Part shown: in pieces, positions 36,958 through 45,669 of the stretch
How the letters are laid out: each line of letters begins with the position of its first letter
Position numbering within the stretch: the stretch's first letter is position 1
NCBI RefSeq assembly: GCF_900106995.1
Contig: NZ_FNOK01000037.1
Coordinates: 1 to 64,000 of the forward strand
DNA from: Saccharopolyspora shandongensis
GTDB lineage: Bacteria > Actinomycetota > Actinomycetes > Mycobacteriales > Pseudonocardiaceae
DNA: 64,000 nucleotides
Direction: 5' to 3'
Made by a program: the position numbers and the translations under genes
Notes under the pieces: model-generated
What the model was told of the DNA's origin: nothing
The model's input: the letters and a program-made list of their open reading frames with translations, nothing else
Databases searched by the model: none

Positions 36958-37794
36958 TCATCGCTGCCAGGCTCCGGCCGCTGCGGCCCTCACGACGTAG
37001 TCCTCGAAGGTGCGGGGCGCGCGGCCCAGCACTGTGGCGACACCATCGGTCGTACCGGCGATCACCCCGCGTTCCATCATGACGAACATCTCGGTGACGT
37101 GGTGGGCGTCGTCCTCGTTCAGGCCCTGGTCGACCAGCGTCGCGGTGTACTCGGCCGGGGTGATCTGCTTGTAGGTGATGGGCTGCCCGGACGCTCGGGA
37201 GATCAGCTCGACGGCCTCGGCGAAGGTCAGCGCGCGGGGTCCGGTGAGCTCGTAGACCCGTCCGGCGTGCCGGCCGGGCTCGGTCAGCACCGCGGCCGCG
37301 ACGTCGGCGACGTCCTCCAGGTCGATGAACGGCTCGGGAACCACGCCGGCCGGGAGCGCCAGCTCCCCGGCGACCAGCGGGGCGTGGAAGAGGTCCTCGT
37401 CGAAGTTCTGGTCGAAGTTCGACGGCCGCAGCACGGTCCACTCCAGCGCCGAGCCGCGCACGGCGTCTTCGGCCGAGCGCATGTCCAGTCCGAACGTGGA
37501 GTCGCCCCAGGTGTCGGCGCCGTGCCCGGAGAGCAAGACCAGGTGTTGCACGCCGGCGGCCTCGGCCTGTGTCACGAAGTCGTGCACTGGGCCGGGCACG
37601 GCCGGCGGCACGATGTAGGCGGTGGCGATGCCCCGCAGTGCCGGATCCCACCCGGCGGGGTCGGACCAGTCGAACGGGGTCTGGCTGGACCGGGAGGCAG
37701 CGCGCACCGGCGTGCCGCGCAGCCGCAACCGGGCGGCGACCCGCCGGCCGGTCTTACCGGTGGCGCCGAGAACGAGAGTGGTGTCGTTGCTCAT
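36958..37794 (-). CDS. NmrA-like NAD(P)-binding protein
   Basis: 278 residues. TLVLGATGKTGRRVAARL at the N-terminus (GxxGxxG-type NADP site), VQHLVLLSGHGAD, RPSNFDQNF and GRVYELTGPRALTFAEAVE: the NmrA/QOR2-like pattern. Redox sensor or quinone reductase are the known roles. Forms a probable redox pair with the flavodoxin-like reductase downstream. Confidence 0.9.
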   Translation of the reverse strand: MSNDTTLVLGATGKTGRRVAARLRLRGTPVRAASRSSQTPFDWSDPAGWDPALRGIATAYIVPPAVPGPVHDFVTQAEAAGVQHLVLLSGHGADTWGDSTFGLDMRSAEDAVRGSALEWTVLRPSNFDQNFDEDLFHAPLVAGELALPAGVVPEPFIDLEDVADVAAAVLTEPGRHAGRVYELTGPRALTFAEAVELISRASGQPITYKQITPAEYTATLVDQGLNEDDAHHVTEMFVMMERGVIAGTTDGVATVLGRAPRTFEDYVVRAAAAGAWQR

Positions 37795-37924
37795 GGCAGC
37801 GATTCAACCGAGCCATCTCGGACGAATCCATGGGCGAGAAGCTGGATCGCCTGTGTATTCGTCTAACCGCGCGTGCGTGGACGCCTTCGGTGATCTGTTC
37901 CGTGGCGTACGAGCTCAGGGGTCA

Positions 37925-38167
37925 CTGTTCGGCAGCTCGACCCATTCCGCGCCCTGGTCGTTCCAGCCCAACGGTTTCGGGCTGTACAACGTGTCCGGCA
38001 ACGTGTGAGAGTGGTGTGCGGACTGGTTTGACGAGGCGCGCGCCAACCGCGCCATGCGCGGTGGCTCGTACCTGTGCCACGATTCGTACTGCAATCGCTA
38101 CCGCGTCGCCAACACACCAGATAGCTCCAGCGGCAACCTCGGCTTCCGCACCGTCGCCGACGTCTGA
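37925..38167 (+). pseudogene. Formylglycine-generating enzyme (sulfatase-modifying factor) C-terminal remnant with in-frame TGA
   Basis: Reads SFQPNGFGLYNVSGNV, then TGA at 38006-38008 where the family has Trp, then EWCADWF, MRGGSYLCHDSYCNRYRV and LGFRTVADV to a TGA stop. The Cys pair that binds copper and makes formylglycine (codons at 38074 and 38090) is still there, but four residues after RYRV and everything before ~37925 are lost. A nonsense mutation and truncation: dead gene. Confidence 0.8.
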
Positions 38168-38192
38168 CATCCGGGTGGGTTGGCTGCCCAAC

Positions 38193-38403
38193 GGTGTAGC
38201 TTGATCGGGCGGCGCAGTTCGGCGGCCGATTCCAGCACGGCCGCGATGCGGTCCGCGCCCTCCTGGCCGCCGTTTACCTCGGGGGCCAGACTGGCCTGGT
38301 CGACGGTGGGCACGACACCATCGGGGGTGGCCACGACGATCTCGTGTCCGGCGGCGGCAAACGCCTGTTAGGGGGCCGCGAATTCCTCGGCCCAGTACCC
38401 GGT
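38193..38403 (-). pseudogene. DJ-1/PfpI-family amidotransferase-like N-terminal fragment with nonsense codon
   Basis: Minus strand: GYWAEEFAAP, a TAA at 38368-38370 where Tyr is expected, then QAFAAAGHEIVVATPDGVVP and VDQASLAPEVNGGQEGAD, typical of type 1 glutamine amidotransferase-like (PfpI) proteins. Homology ends at PIKLH near 38193. The nucleophile Cys domain is absent. Confidence 0.6.
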
Positions 38404-38646
38404 TGCGGATCAACTTTCCCGAAACGGCCGCCTCAGGGAGGTGAGGGGCTTGGTGAACTGACGATCTGCACGCAGTTCGTCAGCGACGACGGGATCGACG
38501 GTAAGGCCGAAGTCCGCAAGCTTGCCAATAGATTCGCGCATGCCTCCGATAGAGAAACTGAAGGCTTGACCCGCTGATCCGCTGACGCGCAACCGAAATC
38601 GGCGGCGTGGGCCGGCCGCACGCCGGTGGACTGGGGTGGCTGCCGA

Positions 38647-39279
38647 TCAAGACCGCTGGTGTTGGGTGGTTGGGGCGGTGAGCAGCCCCTCTGCGGCATC
38701 GACGAGTCCGGTTACCCACTCGGGCGTGTCGGAGGCGTTGTGGTCCTTGGCTCGTTCGTGGTCGGCGATCGTGTGCAGGACAAGGTGTTCGAGCATGCGC
38801 AGGCGCGCTTGCATCGTCGAATCCGGCAGGTGGGCCAGGCAGCGGCGGATGCCGACCCAGACCAGTCGCAGGCTCGTCGCCGTTTCCCAGCCCCAGGACG
38901 TGCGGTAGCGCGGGTCGGCCGAGAACTGCGCGAGGAACCGGGCGTAGTGGCAGTCGGGTTCCGCGGTGCCGGCCGCGAGCGGGAAGACGAACGCTTCCAG
39001 CAACGAACGCAACTCGCTGTTGCGTCCCTCGACCTGCATCTCGGCGAGGTGGCGCAAGCGCTGATCGTTGATCGTGCGCATCCGGTAGTCGAAGATCGCT
39101 TCGATCAGCGAGGCCTTGTTCCCGAAGTGGTACTGCGCGGCGGACGTGTTCCGCTGGCCCGCTGCGACGCCGACCTCCCGCAGCGACACCTCGCCGATGC
39201 CGCGCTCCGCGAATAGCCGCTCGGCGGCGAGGATCAGCCGGTCACGCGTGTCGTGCGCCGGCTTGGCCGGACTCGCCAT
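38647..39279 (-). CDS. TetR-family transcriptional regulator
   Basis: 210 residues from ATG 39279. Helix-turn-helix ~14-60 (LFAERGIGEVSLREVGVAAGQ, AAQYHFGNKASL). C-terminal ligand domain rich in Leu/Arg helices. Divergent from the alkylsulfatase gene with 242 bases between, so it very likely represses that gene and is released by an alkyl sulfate or fatty alcohol. Confidence 0.92.
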   Translation of the reverse strand: MASPAKPAHDTRDRLILAAERLFAERGIGEVSLREVGVAAGQRNTSAAQYHFGNKASLIEAIFDYRMRTINDQRLRHLAEMQVEGRNSELRSLLEAFVFPLAAGTAEPDCHYARFLAQFSADPRYRTSWGWETATSLRLVWVGIRRCLAHLPDSTMQARLRMLEHLVLHTIADHERAKDHNASDTPEWVTGLVDAAEGLLTAPTTQHQRS

Positions 39280-39521
39280 GTTCGCTCCATAAGGGGCCTG
39301 TCGTCGGGTTCCGCTCCATTGTGCCAAGTGCCTTGTGGGTTTAAAACGAACGCATTAACCTCTGGAACACGCGAGTTAGGGAGGTTCCAGTGAGGTCGAT
39401 CCGAGCCTTCGCCGTGCGGTGACCCGGCTTCCCCGACCTCGCCGTTCCGGCGGCGGAGAGGTGAGTTGTCCAGCCCGCGCCGTCCGATGCGACCGCTTGC
39501 CCTGGAGGAGGAACGCCCGTC
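39280..39521. promoter_or_regulatory. Divergent promoter of TetR and alkylsulfatase genes
   Basis: 242 bases. GTTTAAAACGAACGCATTAAC at about 39339-39359 is an imperfect inverted repeat (GTTTAA...TTAAC), a plausible TetR operator. GGAGGAGG at ~39502-39510 is the ribosome site of the alkylsulfatase. Confidence 0.4.
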
Positions 39522-41381
39522 ATGACCTCGCCCGAGTTGGACTGGGACGACCCCACCGATCTGCAGAACGCCACGCGCGGCCTGGTCGGCCGCCTCGACC
39601 CGTGCATCATTCGCGACGCTTCCGGGCGCGTCGTCTGGGACAACGAGCGCTGGTCCTTCCTGAAGGAGATTTGCCCGGACACGGCCAATCCCAGCCTGTG
39701 GCGGCAGGGTCGGCTCAACGCCCTTGACGGCCTGTTCGAGGTCGTGCCCGGCATCTACCAGATCCGCGGGTTCGACGTCTCCAACATGACGCTGGTGGAA
39801 GGGGAAACCGGGGTCATCGTCGTCGATCCGCTGATCAGCGAGGAGTGCGCCGCCGCCGGCCTGGCCCTCTACCGCCGGCACCGCGGCGAGCGGCCGGTCA
39901 CCGGCGTCATCTACACCCACAGCCACGCCGACCACTTCGGCGGCGTCGGGGAAGTGGTGGACAAGGCGGACGTGGCCGCCCACCGCGTCCCGGTGATCGC
40001 CCCCGAGGGTTTCATGGAGCACGCGGTCAGCGAGAACGTCTTCGCCGGGCCCGCGATGTTGGCCCGCGCGCGCTACATGTACGGACGCTGGTTGCCCGCG
40101 GGGCCGGACGGCGTGATCGGTTTCGGGCTGGGCCAAGCCACATCGTCCGGCCGGGCCGGCCTGATCGCCCCGACCGAGCTGGTCACCAGCACCGGGCAGC
40201 AGTGGGAGATCGACGGCATCCCGATGGTCTTCCAACTCACCCCGGGCACCGAGGCCCCCAGCGAGATGAACTTCCTGCTTCCCGAGCAGCGAGTCCTGCT
40301 GGTGGCCGAGAACGCCAACCACACTCTGCACAACGTGCTCACGTTGCGCGGCGCGGAGGTCCGCGACGCTCGGGCGTGGGCGGGATACCTGACCGAGACC
40401 ATCCAGCTCTTCGCCGACCGGGCCGATGTCCTGGTGGGCTCGCACCACTGGCCGACCTGGGGCCGTGCCGAGCTGATCAGGTTCCTCTCCGAGCAGCGCG
40501 ACGCCTACGCCTACCTCCACGACCAGACCGTGCGGCTGATGAACCGCGGACTGACCGGTGCGGAGATCGCCGAGGAGTTGCAGGAGTTCCCGCCGTCGCT
40601 GGCCAAGGCCTGGCACGCGCGCGGCTACTACGGCTCGCTCAGCCACAACAGCAAGGCCGTCTACCAGCGCTACATGGGTTGGTTCGACGGCAACCCCGCC
40701 CACCTGTGGGGGCACCCGCCGGTCGAAGCCGCCCGACGCTACGTCGACTTCATGGGCGGCGCGGACATGGTGGTCGAGAAGGCCCGGAAGTCCTTCGAGG
40801 ACGGTGACCTGCGGTGGGTTGCCGAGGTGCTGAACCACGTGCTGTTCGCCGAACCGGAGCACGCCGAGGCTCGCGAGTTCCAAGCCGGGACCTTCGAACG
40901 GCTCGGGCATAGCGCGGAGAACGGCACTTGGCGCAACTTCTACCTCACCGGAGCGTGGGAGCTGCGGCAGCCCCTCGAAGAGCGGCGGAACACGGCCGGC
41001 GGCACCAACTCGGAGATGATCCCGGCGCTGTCCACCGAGCAGCTCTTCCAATCCTGGGCGGTCCGCCTCGACGGACCCGCAGCCGCTGATCGACGCCTGC
41101 TGCTGCGCTGGGAATTCACCGCCCCAGCAGAGACCTGGACGCTGCTGCTGGCGAACGGAGTGCTCACGCCGATGCGCGGCGAGCCCATTGGTGGCGAGCA
41201 ACCGCACAGCGCGCTGCGGCTGGATCGGGCCGCGTTCAACCGAGTCCTGTCCGGACAGACGAACTTCCCGGAGGCGATCGAAACGGGGGAGATCGTCATC
41301 GACGGCGACGAGCAAGCACTGTGGACGCTCTTGGGGCTGATGGAGAAGCCCGCCCGCTCCTTTCCCGTCGCACTGCCGTAG
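39522..41381 (+). CDS. Alkyl sulfatase, SdsA1/BDS1-type metallo-beta-lactamase-fold enzyme
   Basis: 619 residues, near the usual ~630-660. No signal peptide is evident. Metallo-beta-lactamase domain with THSHADH (His133-x-His135-x-Asp137-His138), the downstream NFLLPEQRVLLVAENANHTLHN zinc-ligand region, and SHHWPTWG. Then the all-helical dimerisation domain (~340-490) and a C-terminal SCP2-like lipid-binding domain. Cleaves primary or secondary alkyl sulfates such as SDS to alcohol and sulfate. A TetR gene is divergent. Confidence 0.94.
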   Translation: MTSPELDWDDPTDLQNATRGLVGRLDPCIIRDASGRVVWDNERWSFLKEICPDTANPSLWRQGRLNALDGLFEVVPGIYQIRGFDVSNMTLVEGETGVIVVDPLISEECAAAGLALYRRHRGERPVTGVIYTHSHADHFGGVGEVVDKADVAAHRVPVIAPEGFMEHAVSENVFAGPAMLARARYMYGRWLPAGPDGVIGFGLGQATSSGRAGLIAPTELVTSTGQQWEIDGIPMVFQLTPGTEAPSEMNFLLPEQRVLLVAENANHTLHNVLTLRGAEVRDARAWAGYLTETIQLFADRADVLVGSHHWPTWGRAELIRFLSEQRDAYAYLHDQTVRLMNRGLTGAEIAEELQEFPPSLAKAWHARGYYGSLSHNSKAVYQRYMGWFDGNPAHLWGHPPVEAARRYVDFMGGADMVVEKARKSFEDGDLRWVAEVLNHVLFAEPEHAEAREFQAGTFERLGHSAENGTWRNFYLTGAWELRQPLEERRNTAGGTNSEMIPALSTEQLFQSWAVRLDGPAAADRRLLLRWEFTAPAETWTLLLANGVLTPMRGEPIGGEQPHSALRLDRAAFNRVLSGQTNFPEAIETGEIVIDGDEQALWTLLGLMEKPARSFPVALP

Positions 41382-41400
41382 GCACGCGTCTGCTCGGCCG

Positions 41401-41441
41401 ATCGTGGTGGGTTCCCGCAGCCGACGAGAACCCACCACGAT
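41401..41441 (+). terminator. Hairpin terminator after alkylsulfatase
   Basis: Arms 41401-41414 and 41428-41441 are perfect complements (14 bp), 20 bases after the stop. It may serve the convergent M20 remnant as well. Confidence 0.7.
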
Positions 41442-41478
41442 TCAGCGCTCCCGTCCTGGGCCGGTTGCGGCCACCAGG

Positions 41479-41930
41479 TCAGTGGTCGTCCAGGGCGCCG
41501 GACATGAGTCGGTGGACCACCTCGGCGAGCAACTCGGTGCCGGCGCAAATGTCCTGATCGCGCGTGAATTCGCCCTCGTCGTGGGAGATTCCCGCAACGC
41601 TGGAGACGAAGAGCGTGATCGCGGGCGCGACGTCCTTCATGTTCACCGAGTCATGGCCGGCGATGGTCATCATGGTCCTGTAGCTGAAACCGAGCTCGCT
41701 GGCCGCCCGGGCGGCGAGGTCGACTCCTGCCGGGAGGAACGGCGCCACACCCACCCGTGTGTCTGGACCAGTTCGATGTCGACCGCAGCGCGTTCCTCGA
41801 TGCCGGGAATCAGCTTGCCACCGGCGAGGCCGGTGATGCTGGTTTTCGCTGACAGGATGACGTCGCGCACCCGCTGATGAAGCCCAATGGGAGCTCCCGG
41901 ACCTAAGCCGTTTTCTTCGGCACGTTCGAC
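41479..41930 (-). pseudogene. M20-family amidohydrolase (hydantoinase/carbamoylase-like), frameshifted C-terminal part
   Basis: Minus strand: ENGLGPGAPIGLHQRVRDVI, SITGLAGGKLIPGIEERAAVDIELVQ, then a shift near 41745 (about 4 bases lost in a GGGTGGGT repeat) into VAPFLPAGVDLAARAASELG, IAGHDSVNMKDVAP and GISHDEGEFT. The latter holds the conserved metal/substrate region of N-carbamoyl amino acid hydrolases. The N-terminal metal site half is missing. Once an amide or carbamoyl hydrolase, next to a nitrilase. Confidence 0.7.
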
Positions 41931-42214
41931 GAGAAATCGTTCATCGCCGCCGCAGGCGCTGTGGGTACAGGCAATGTCGGCCTGGGTCTTCGGATTCGAC
42001 GCCTGGATCCTGTTGCCCCAGGCCATCGCGGCGGTGCTGACCATGTGAGTAGTGCATCACGGCTTCGGGGTTCTTCGCGGCGACCGCCGCCGCGCGTGCA
42101 CTGGTGTTGACATCGCTTTCCGTGGCCTTGAACCGGCGCAACAACCCAGATGCGTCGCTGGTGCTGCTGTCCCTGGCGCTGTGGGCCCCAACGCCGTGCG
42201 CTCTGACAAACTCA

Positions 42215-42342
42215 CCTATGCTCTGGGCGGCGGTGGCAGTCGGTCTCGCGTTCAACACGAAGATGCTGCAGGGGGCGTATTTCGTTCTTCCGGTGATCGC
42301 GCTCGGCTACCTTTGTGGCCTGCCAGCTGGCCCAGCTTATAC
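42215..42342 (+). pseudogene. GT39-type glycosyltransferase membrane fragment
   Basis: About 40 codons: MLWAAVAVGLAFNTKMLQG, YFVLPVIALGYL. GLAFNTKMLQ is characteristic of ArnT/PMT-like (GT39) lipid-linked sugar transferases. No start and no continuation; the frame ends at 42382 inside the nitrilase promoter. Confidence 0.4.
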
Positions 42343-42345
42343 ATA

Positions 42346-42448
42346 TGTCCATAATGGACAGTGCGTTCGGGTCAGATATTGAGTATTCCGATAATACGTG
42401 TTCGTATTAACTTGCTCGCAGTTCATCCCATATACCGAGGAGGTTTCC
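42346..42448 (+). promoter_or_regulatory. Nitrilase promoter region with two inverted repeats
   Basis: TGTCCA-TAA-TGGACA at 42346-42360 and TAATACG-TGTT-CGTATTA at 42392-42409 are perfect inverted repeats of 6 and 7 bp arms in an AT-rich stretch. GAGGAGG at 42437-42443 is the ribosome site. Two operators, or one operator and a promoter element, are inferred. Confidence 0.5.
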
Positions 42449-43549
42449 GTGACGCGCTCTGAGGGCACCGCCCGCACGGTGGCGGCGGTGCACGCCGCGC
42501 CCGTGTTCATGAACACCGAAGCGACCATCGACAAGGTGATCGGTTTCGTTGAACAAGCGGGCCGAGACGGTGTCGAGTTGCTCGTCTTCCCCGAGACCTT
42601 TGTCCCTGGATACCCGTACTGGATCGAGTGTTACCCGCCGCTGCAGCAGGTCGCCGCCAACGTCCAGTACACCGATGCCTCTGTTGAGGTTCCAGGGCCT
42701 GAGATCGAGCGCGTTCGGGCGGCGTGCGCGAGGGCCGGTGTCGAGGTGGTTCTGGGCATCAGCGAGCGGCTCCGTGGTACCCGGACCTGCTTCAACTCGC
42801 AGGTCTTCATCGACGCGGACGGGAGCCTGCTGGGTGTCCATCGTAAGCTCCAGCCCACCTATGCCGAACGCATCGTGTGGGCTCAGGGCGGGGGCGCGAC
42901 GCTATCGGTGTTCGACTCCCGCTCCGGCCGTATCGGCGGCCTGTCCTGCTGGGAGCACACGATGAATCTGGCCCGTCAGGCCTTGCTGGAACAGGATCAG
43001 CAGATCCACGCCGCGGCGTGGCCGGCCCTATCGACGATGGCCGGGTTCGAAACCGTCGCGGATGCGCAGATCGAGGCCATGATGAAGACCCATGCGCTCA
43101 CCGCGCAGGTATTCGTCGTCTGTGCAGCCAACCCGGTCGACGAGACCTGTCTCGCCTGGATGCGCGACAACCTCGGCGAGCAGACCTTCGTAACAGCCGG
43201 GGGCGGCTGGTCTGCGGTCATTCACCCCTTCAACTCCTTCCTCGGCGGACCGCATACGGGTTCGGAGGAAAAGTTGGTCACCGCCACGATCGACTTCGCC
43301 GATGTCGGGGTTGTGAAGGCCTGGGTCGACGGGAAGGGGCATTACGCGCGGCCCGAGGTCCTGCGGCTGGGGGTCGACCGCAAACCGCTCTGGCACGACG
43401 AGCGTGAGGTCGAGCCGGATCGGGCGCGTGCCTACGTGCACAACACTTCGTTGGCGATGCAGGGAGTCCCCGTGGCGCTGCCGCAGGGTGCGGCGCGCCC
43501 GGCGCCGCAGGAGTGGGATGCCTCTGCGGAGCGGGAGTTGAATCCGTAG
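42449..43549 (+). CDS. Nitrilase
   Basis: 366 residues from GTG 42449, 5 bases after GAGGAGG. Carbon-nitrogen hydrolase fold with the full triad: Glu49 in FPETFVPGYPYW, Lys133 in HRKLQPT, Cys167 in GLSCWEH. The PGYPYW and CWEHxMN segments are those of true (branch 1) nitrilases that convert arylaceto- or aliphatic nitriles to acids and ammonia. C-terminal tail after 330 is Pro/Ala-rich. No regulator is adjacent; an M20 hydrolase remnant sits upstream. Confidence 0.94.
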   Translation: MTRSEGTARTVAAVHAAPVFMNTEATIDKVIGFVEQAGRDGVELLVFPETFVPGYPYWIECYPPLQQVAANVQYTDASVEVPGPEIERVRAACARAGVEVVLGISERLRGTRTCFNSQVFIDADGSLLGVHRKLQPTYAERIVWAQGGGATLSVFDSRSGRIGGLSCWEHTMNLARQALLEQDQQIHAAAWPALSTMAGFETVADAQIEAMMKTHALTAQVFVVCAANPVDETCLAWMRDNLGEQTFVTAGGGWSAVIHPFNSFLGGPHTGSEEKLVTATIDFADVGVVKAWVDGKGHYARPEVLRLGVDRKPLWHDEREVEPDRARAYVHNTSLAMQGVPVALPQGAARPAPQEWDASAERELNP

Positions 43550-43778
43550 GCGCCCTATTGGCGATGGTGTCCCCGCGCGGCGGTCGCTGGGCGAGCCACT
43601 CCAACGAACACCACGCCATACCTCACCAGTTCCTCCCACATCGCAATCCGTGCGGGAGGTCTCGGCTTCGAGATGGGAAGGGGCCGAGACGGGTGAGTGG
43701 ACCGGGTCCGGATTTGTGAACGTATTGGCGGCACGTCATCGTGGCTCGCCGCGATCCTCCGCAGGACCGGACGGTGGT

Positions 43779-43911
43779 GTGCGGTTTGCGTTCTACGGGC
43801 GGATGTCGACCAGTGGGTTTCAGGATCCGGGGACCCCGCGTGCGTGGCAGCGGGCGGTGTCGGAGGAGTTGGTCGAGGGGTTCGGTGAGATCATGGTCGA
43901 CTTCTTCGATG
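43779..43911 (+). pseudogene. Serine recombinase N-terminal fragment
   Basis: About 44 codons from GTG 43779: VRFAFYGRMSTSGFQDPGTP, with the arginine and serine (GRMS, usually GRVST) of the resolvase active site, then QRAVSEELVEGFGEIMVDFFD. Homology stops there. The matching middle of such a protein is found 43 kb away at 290-470. Confidence 0.6.
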
Positions 43912-43924
43912 GTCGCCAAACTGA

Positions 43925-43962
43925 GCGTGCGCGACTGCGCGTTTCCTGGCGGTCGCGCACGC
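43925..43962 (-). terminator. Hairpin terminator after the APC permease
   Basis: Arms 43925-43935 and 43952-43962 are perfect 11-bp complements with a 16-base loop, 10 bases beyond the stop of the minus-strand permease. Confidence 0.6.
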
Positions 43963-43972
43963 GCCGACTGCG

Positions 43973-45625
43973 TCAGGAGTCGTCGCCTGCGATGTTCGCG
44001 ACGGTGTTCTCGAAGCTGGGGCGGGTGATCATCGCATAGCCGTAGATGGCTGCGCTGAACACCGCCATGATCACGGTGCCGGAGACCGTGCCGATGGGAC
44101 CGTTGCCGCCGGGCAGCAGGGCGTCCGGGTCGGCGCCGAACTCGCCGAAGTAGCTGATGATCGCCATGCCCGCGATCCACAGCATGCACCATGACCCGGC
44201 GCGCAGGTCCAGCGCGGGCAGTTTGCGCCGGGCGAACCGCCGGTAGCCGATCAGGAAGATGTAGCCGAGCGCGATCGCCAGGAAGAGCTTCTCGTTGATC
44301 TGCCACCCCGTCCAGAACACGATCAGGTTCGCCGACAGGAAGGCCAGGTAGGCGATGGTGTCGCCGCCGGGCAGCCGGAACGGTCGCGGCTGGTCCGGCA
44401 GGGTTCGCCGCAGCGCGCCGTAGACCACAGGGCCGAACGCGAAGGTGAGCACCGTCGCCGAGGTGATGAATCCGATGATCTTCTGCCAGCCGGGGAAGGG
44501 CAGGAAGAACACGCAGCCGAAGACGAAGGTGAACACCGCGGCCAACCACGGCACACCGCGCCGGTTGAGCTTGGTCAGCGCCAGCGGTGCGTTGCCGTTC
44601 TGGGCGTTGGCGTAGGCGATTCGGGTGGTCACCGCGGTGTAGATCAGCCCGGTGTCGCCGGGGGAGACGATCGCGTCCGCGTAGAGGGTGATCGCCAGCC
44701 AGGTCGCGCCGAGCAGGGTTGCCAACCCGGCTAGCGGGCCTGCGACGTCGGTGAAGGTGACCTCGGACCACCCGGCGCCGAGCAGTTCGCCGGGCAGTCC
44801 GGTGAGGAACGCGATCTGCAGCAGCACGTATAGCAGGCCGGTGACAACGATGGAGCCGATCACCGCGAACGGCACGTTGCGCTGCGGGTTCGCGGACTCG
44901 CCGGCGAATTCGACGCCCTGCCGGAAGCCGAGGTAGGCGAACACGATGCCGCCCGCGGGCAGCGCGGTGAACACCGCGGCGCCGCCGTTGGGGAACATCC
45001 CGCCGTGCGCGACCAGGTTGTCCGGGTTGAACGACAGCGCGAAGAACGTGCCGATCACCACCACGATGACCAGCAGCTTCCACCAGACCAGCAGGTCGTT
45101 GAACCGCACGAAGGCCTTCACCCCGAGCACGTTGATGACGCTGAACACCGCCATCAGCGCGATCGCGACGAGCAGCCCGGACGGGGTCGCGACCAGCACG
45201 CCGTCCTCGGAGGTCATCAGCCACGGCAGGTAAGGCTTGGCGTACTGGATCACCGCGAGGACCTCGCTCGGCGCGGACGCCGCGCAGGCCACCCACATCA
45301 CCCAGCCGGCGAAGAAGCCCGCGAAGGAACCGAATCCGTACTGCGGGAACCGGATGACCCCACCGGTCACCGGGAACATCACGGACAGTTCGGCGAAGGT
45401 GAGGCCGATCAGCGCCACCATGACCGCACCGATGATCCAGGAGAAGATCGCACCAGGACCGGCGATTTGCGCCGCGCTTAGCGCGCCGAACAGCCAACCC
45501 GAGCCGATGATCGATCCGATGCCGGTGAACAGCAGGCTCCGGCGCCCGATGACCCGGCGCAGCCCGGTGTCCATCCTGACGGTGGTGCTGCGACCGCCTG
45601 GTGTGGTCGGTGAAGGTGCTGCCAT
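43973..45625 (-). CDS. APC-family amino acid permease
   Basis: 550 residues from ATG 45625 with GGGAGG upstream. About twelve helices, starting LLFTGIGSIIGSGWLFGA, the APC substrate-binding helix 1 with the GSG break, and helix 6 region GIVFAYLGFRQGVEFAGE. Imports an amino acid or polyamine with protons. An Lrp/AsnC gene lies 44 bases upstream in the same direction, and the multidomain aminotransferase is divergent, so the three form one catabolic locus. Confidence 0.93.
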   Translation of the reverse strand: MAAPSPTTPGGRSTTVRMDTGLRRVIGRRSLLFTGIGSIIGSGWLFGALSAAQIAGPGAIFSWIIGAVMVALIGLTFAELSVMFPVTGGVIRFPQYGFGSFAGFFAGWVMWVACAASAPSEVLAVIQYAKPYLPWLMTSEDGVLVATPSGLLVAIALMAVFSVINVLGVKAFVRFNDLLVWWKLLVIVVVIGTFFALSFNPDNLVAHGGMFPNGGAAVFTALPAGGIVFAYLGFRQGVEFAGESANPQRNVPFAVIGSIVVTGLLYVLLQIAFLTGLPGELLGAGWSEVTFTDVAGPLAGLATLLGATWLAITLYADAIVSPGDTGLIYTAVTTRIAYANAQNGNAPLALTKLNRRGVPWLAAVFTFVFGCVFFLPFPGWQKIIGFITSATVLTFAFGPVVYGALRRTLPDQPRPFRLPGGDTIAYLAFLSANLIVFWTGWQINEKLFLAIALGYIFLIGYRRFARRKLPALDLRAGSWCMLWIAGMAIISYFGEFGADPDALLPGGNGPIGTVSGTVIMAVFSAAIYGYAMITRPSFENTVANIAGDDS

Positions 45626-45669
45626 GCCGTGCCTCCCTGCAGGTTCGGTGGGACGCGCGGGACGCGGGG

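Noticed and set aside
38006..38008. TGA inside the FGE-like frame as a selenocysteine codon
   Set aside because: The family has Trp at this position, no SECIS-like stem was seen after it, and the gene is truncated upstream; a nonsense mutation is simpler.
39234..41438. 734-codon minus-strand frame opposite the alkylsulfatase
   Set aside because: Shadow frame; the plus strand carries all catalytic motifs of the sulfatase.
43623..45497. Long minus-strand frame overlapping the APC permease
   Set aside because: Arg/Pro-rich out-of-frame shadow; the 43973-45625 frame has the transmembrane pattern.
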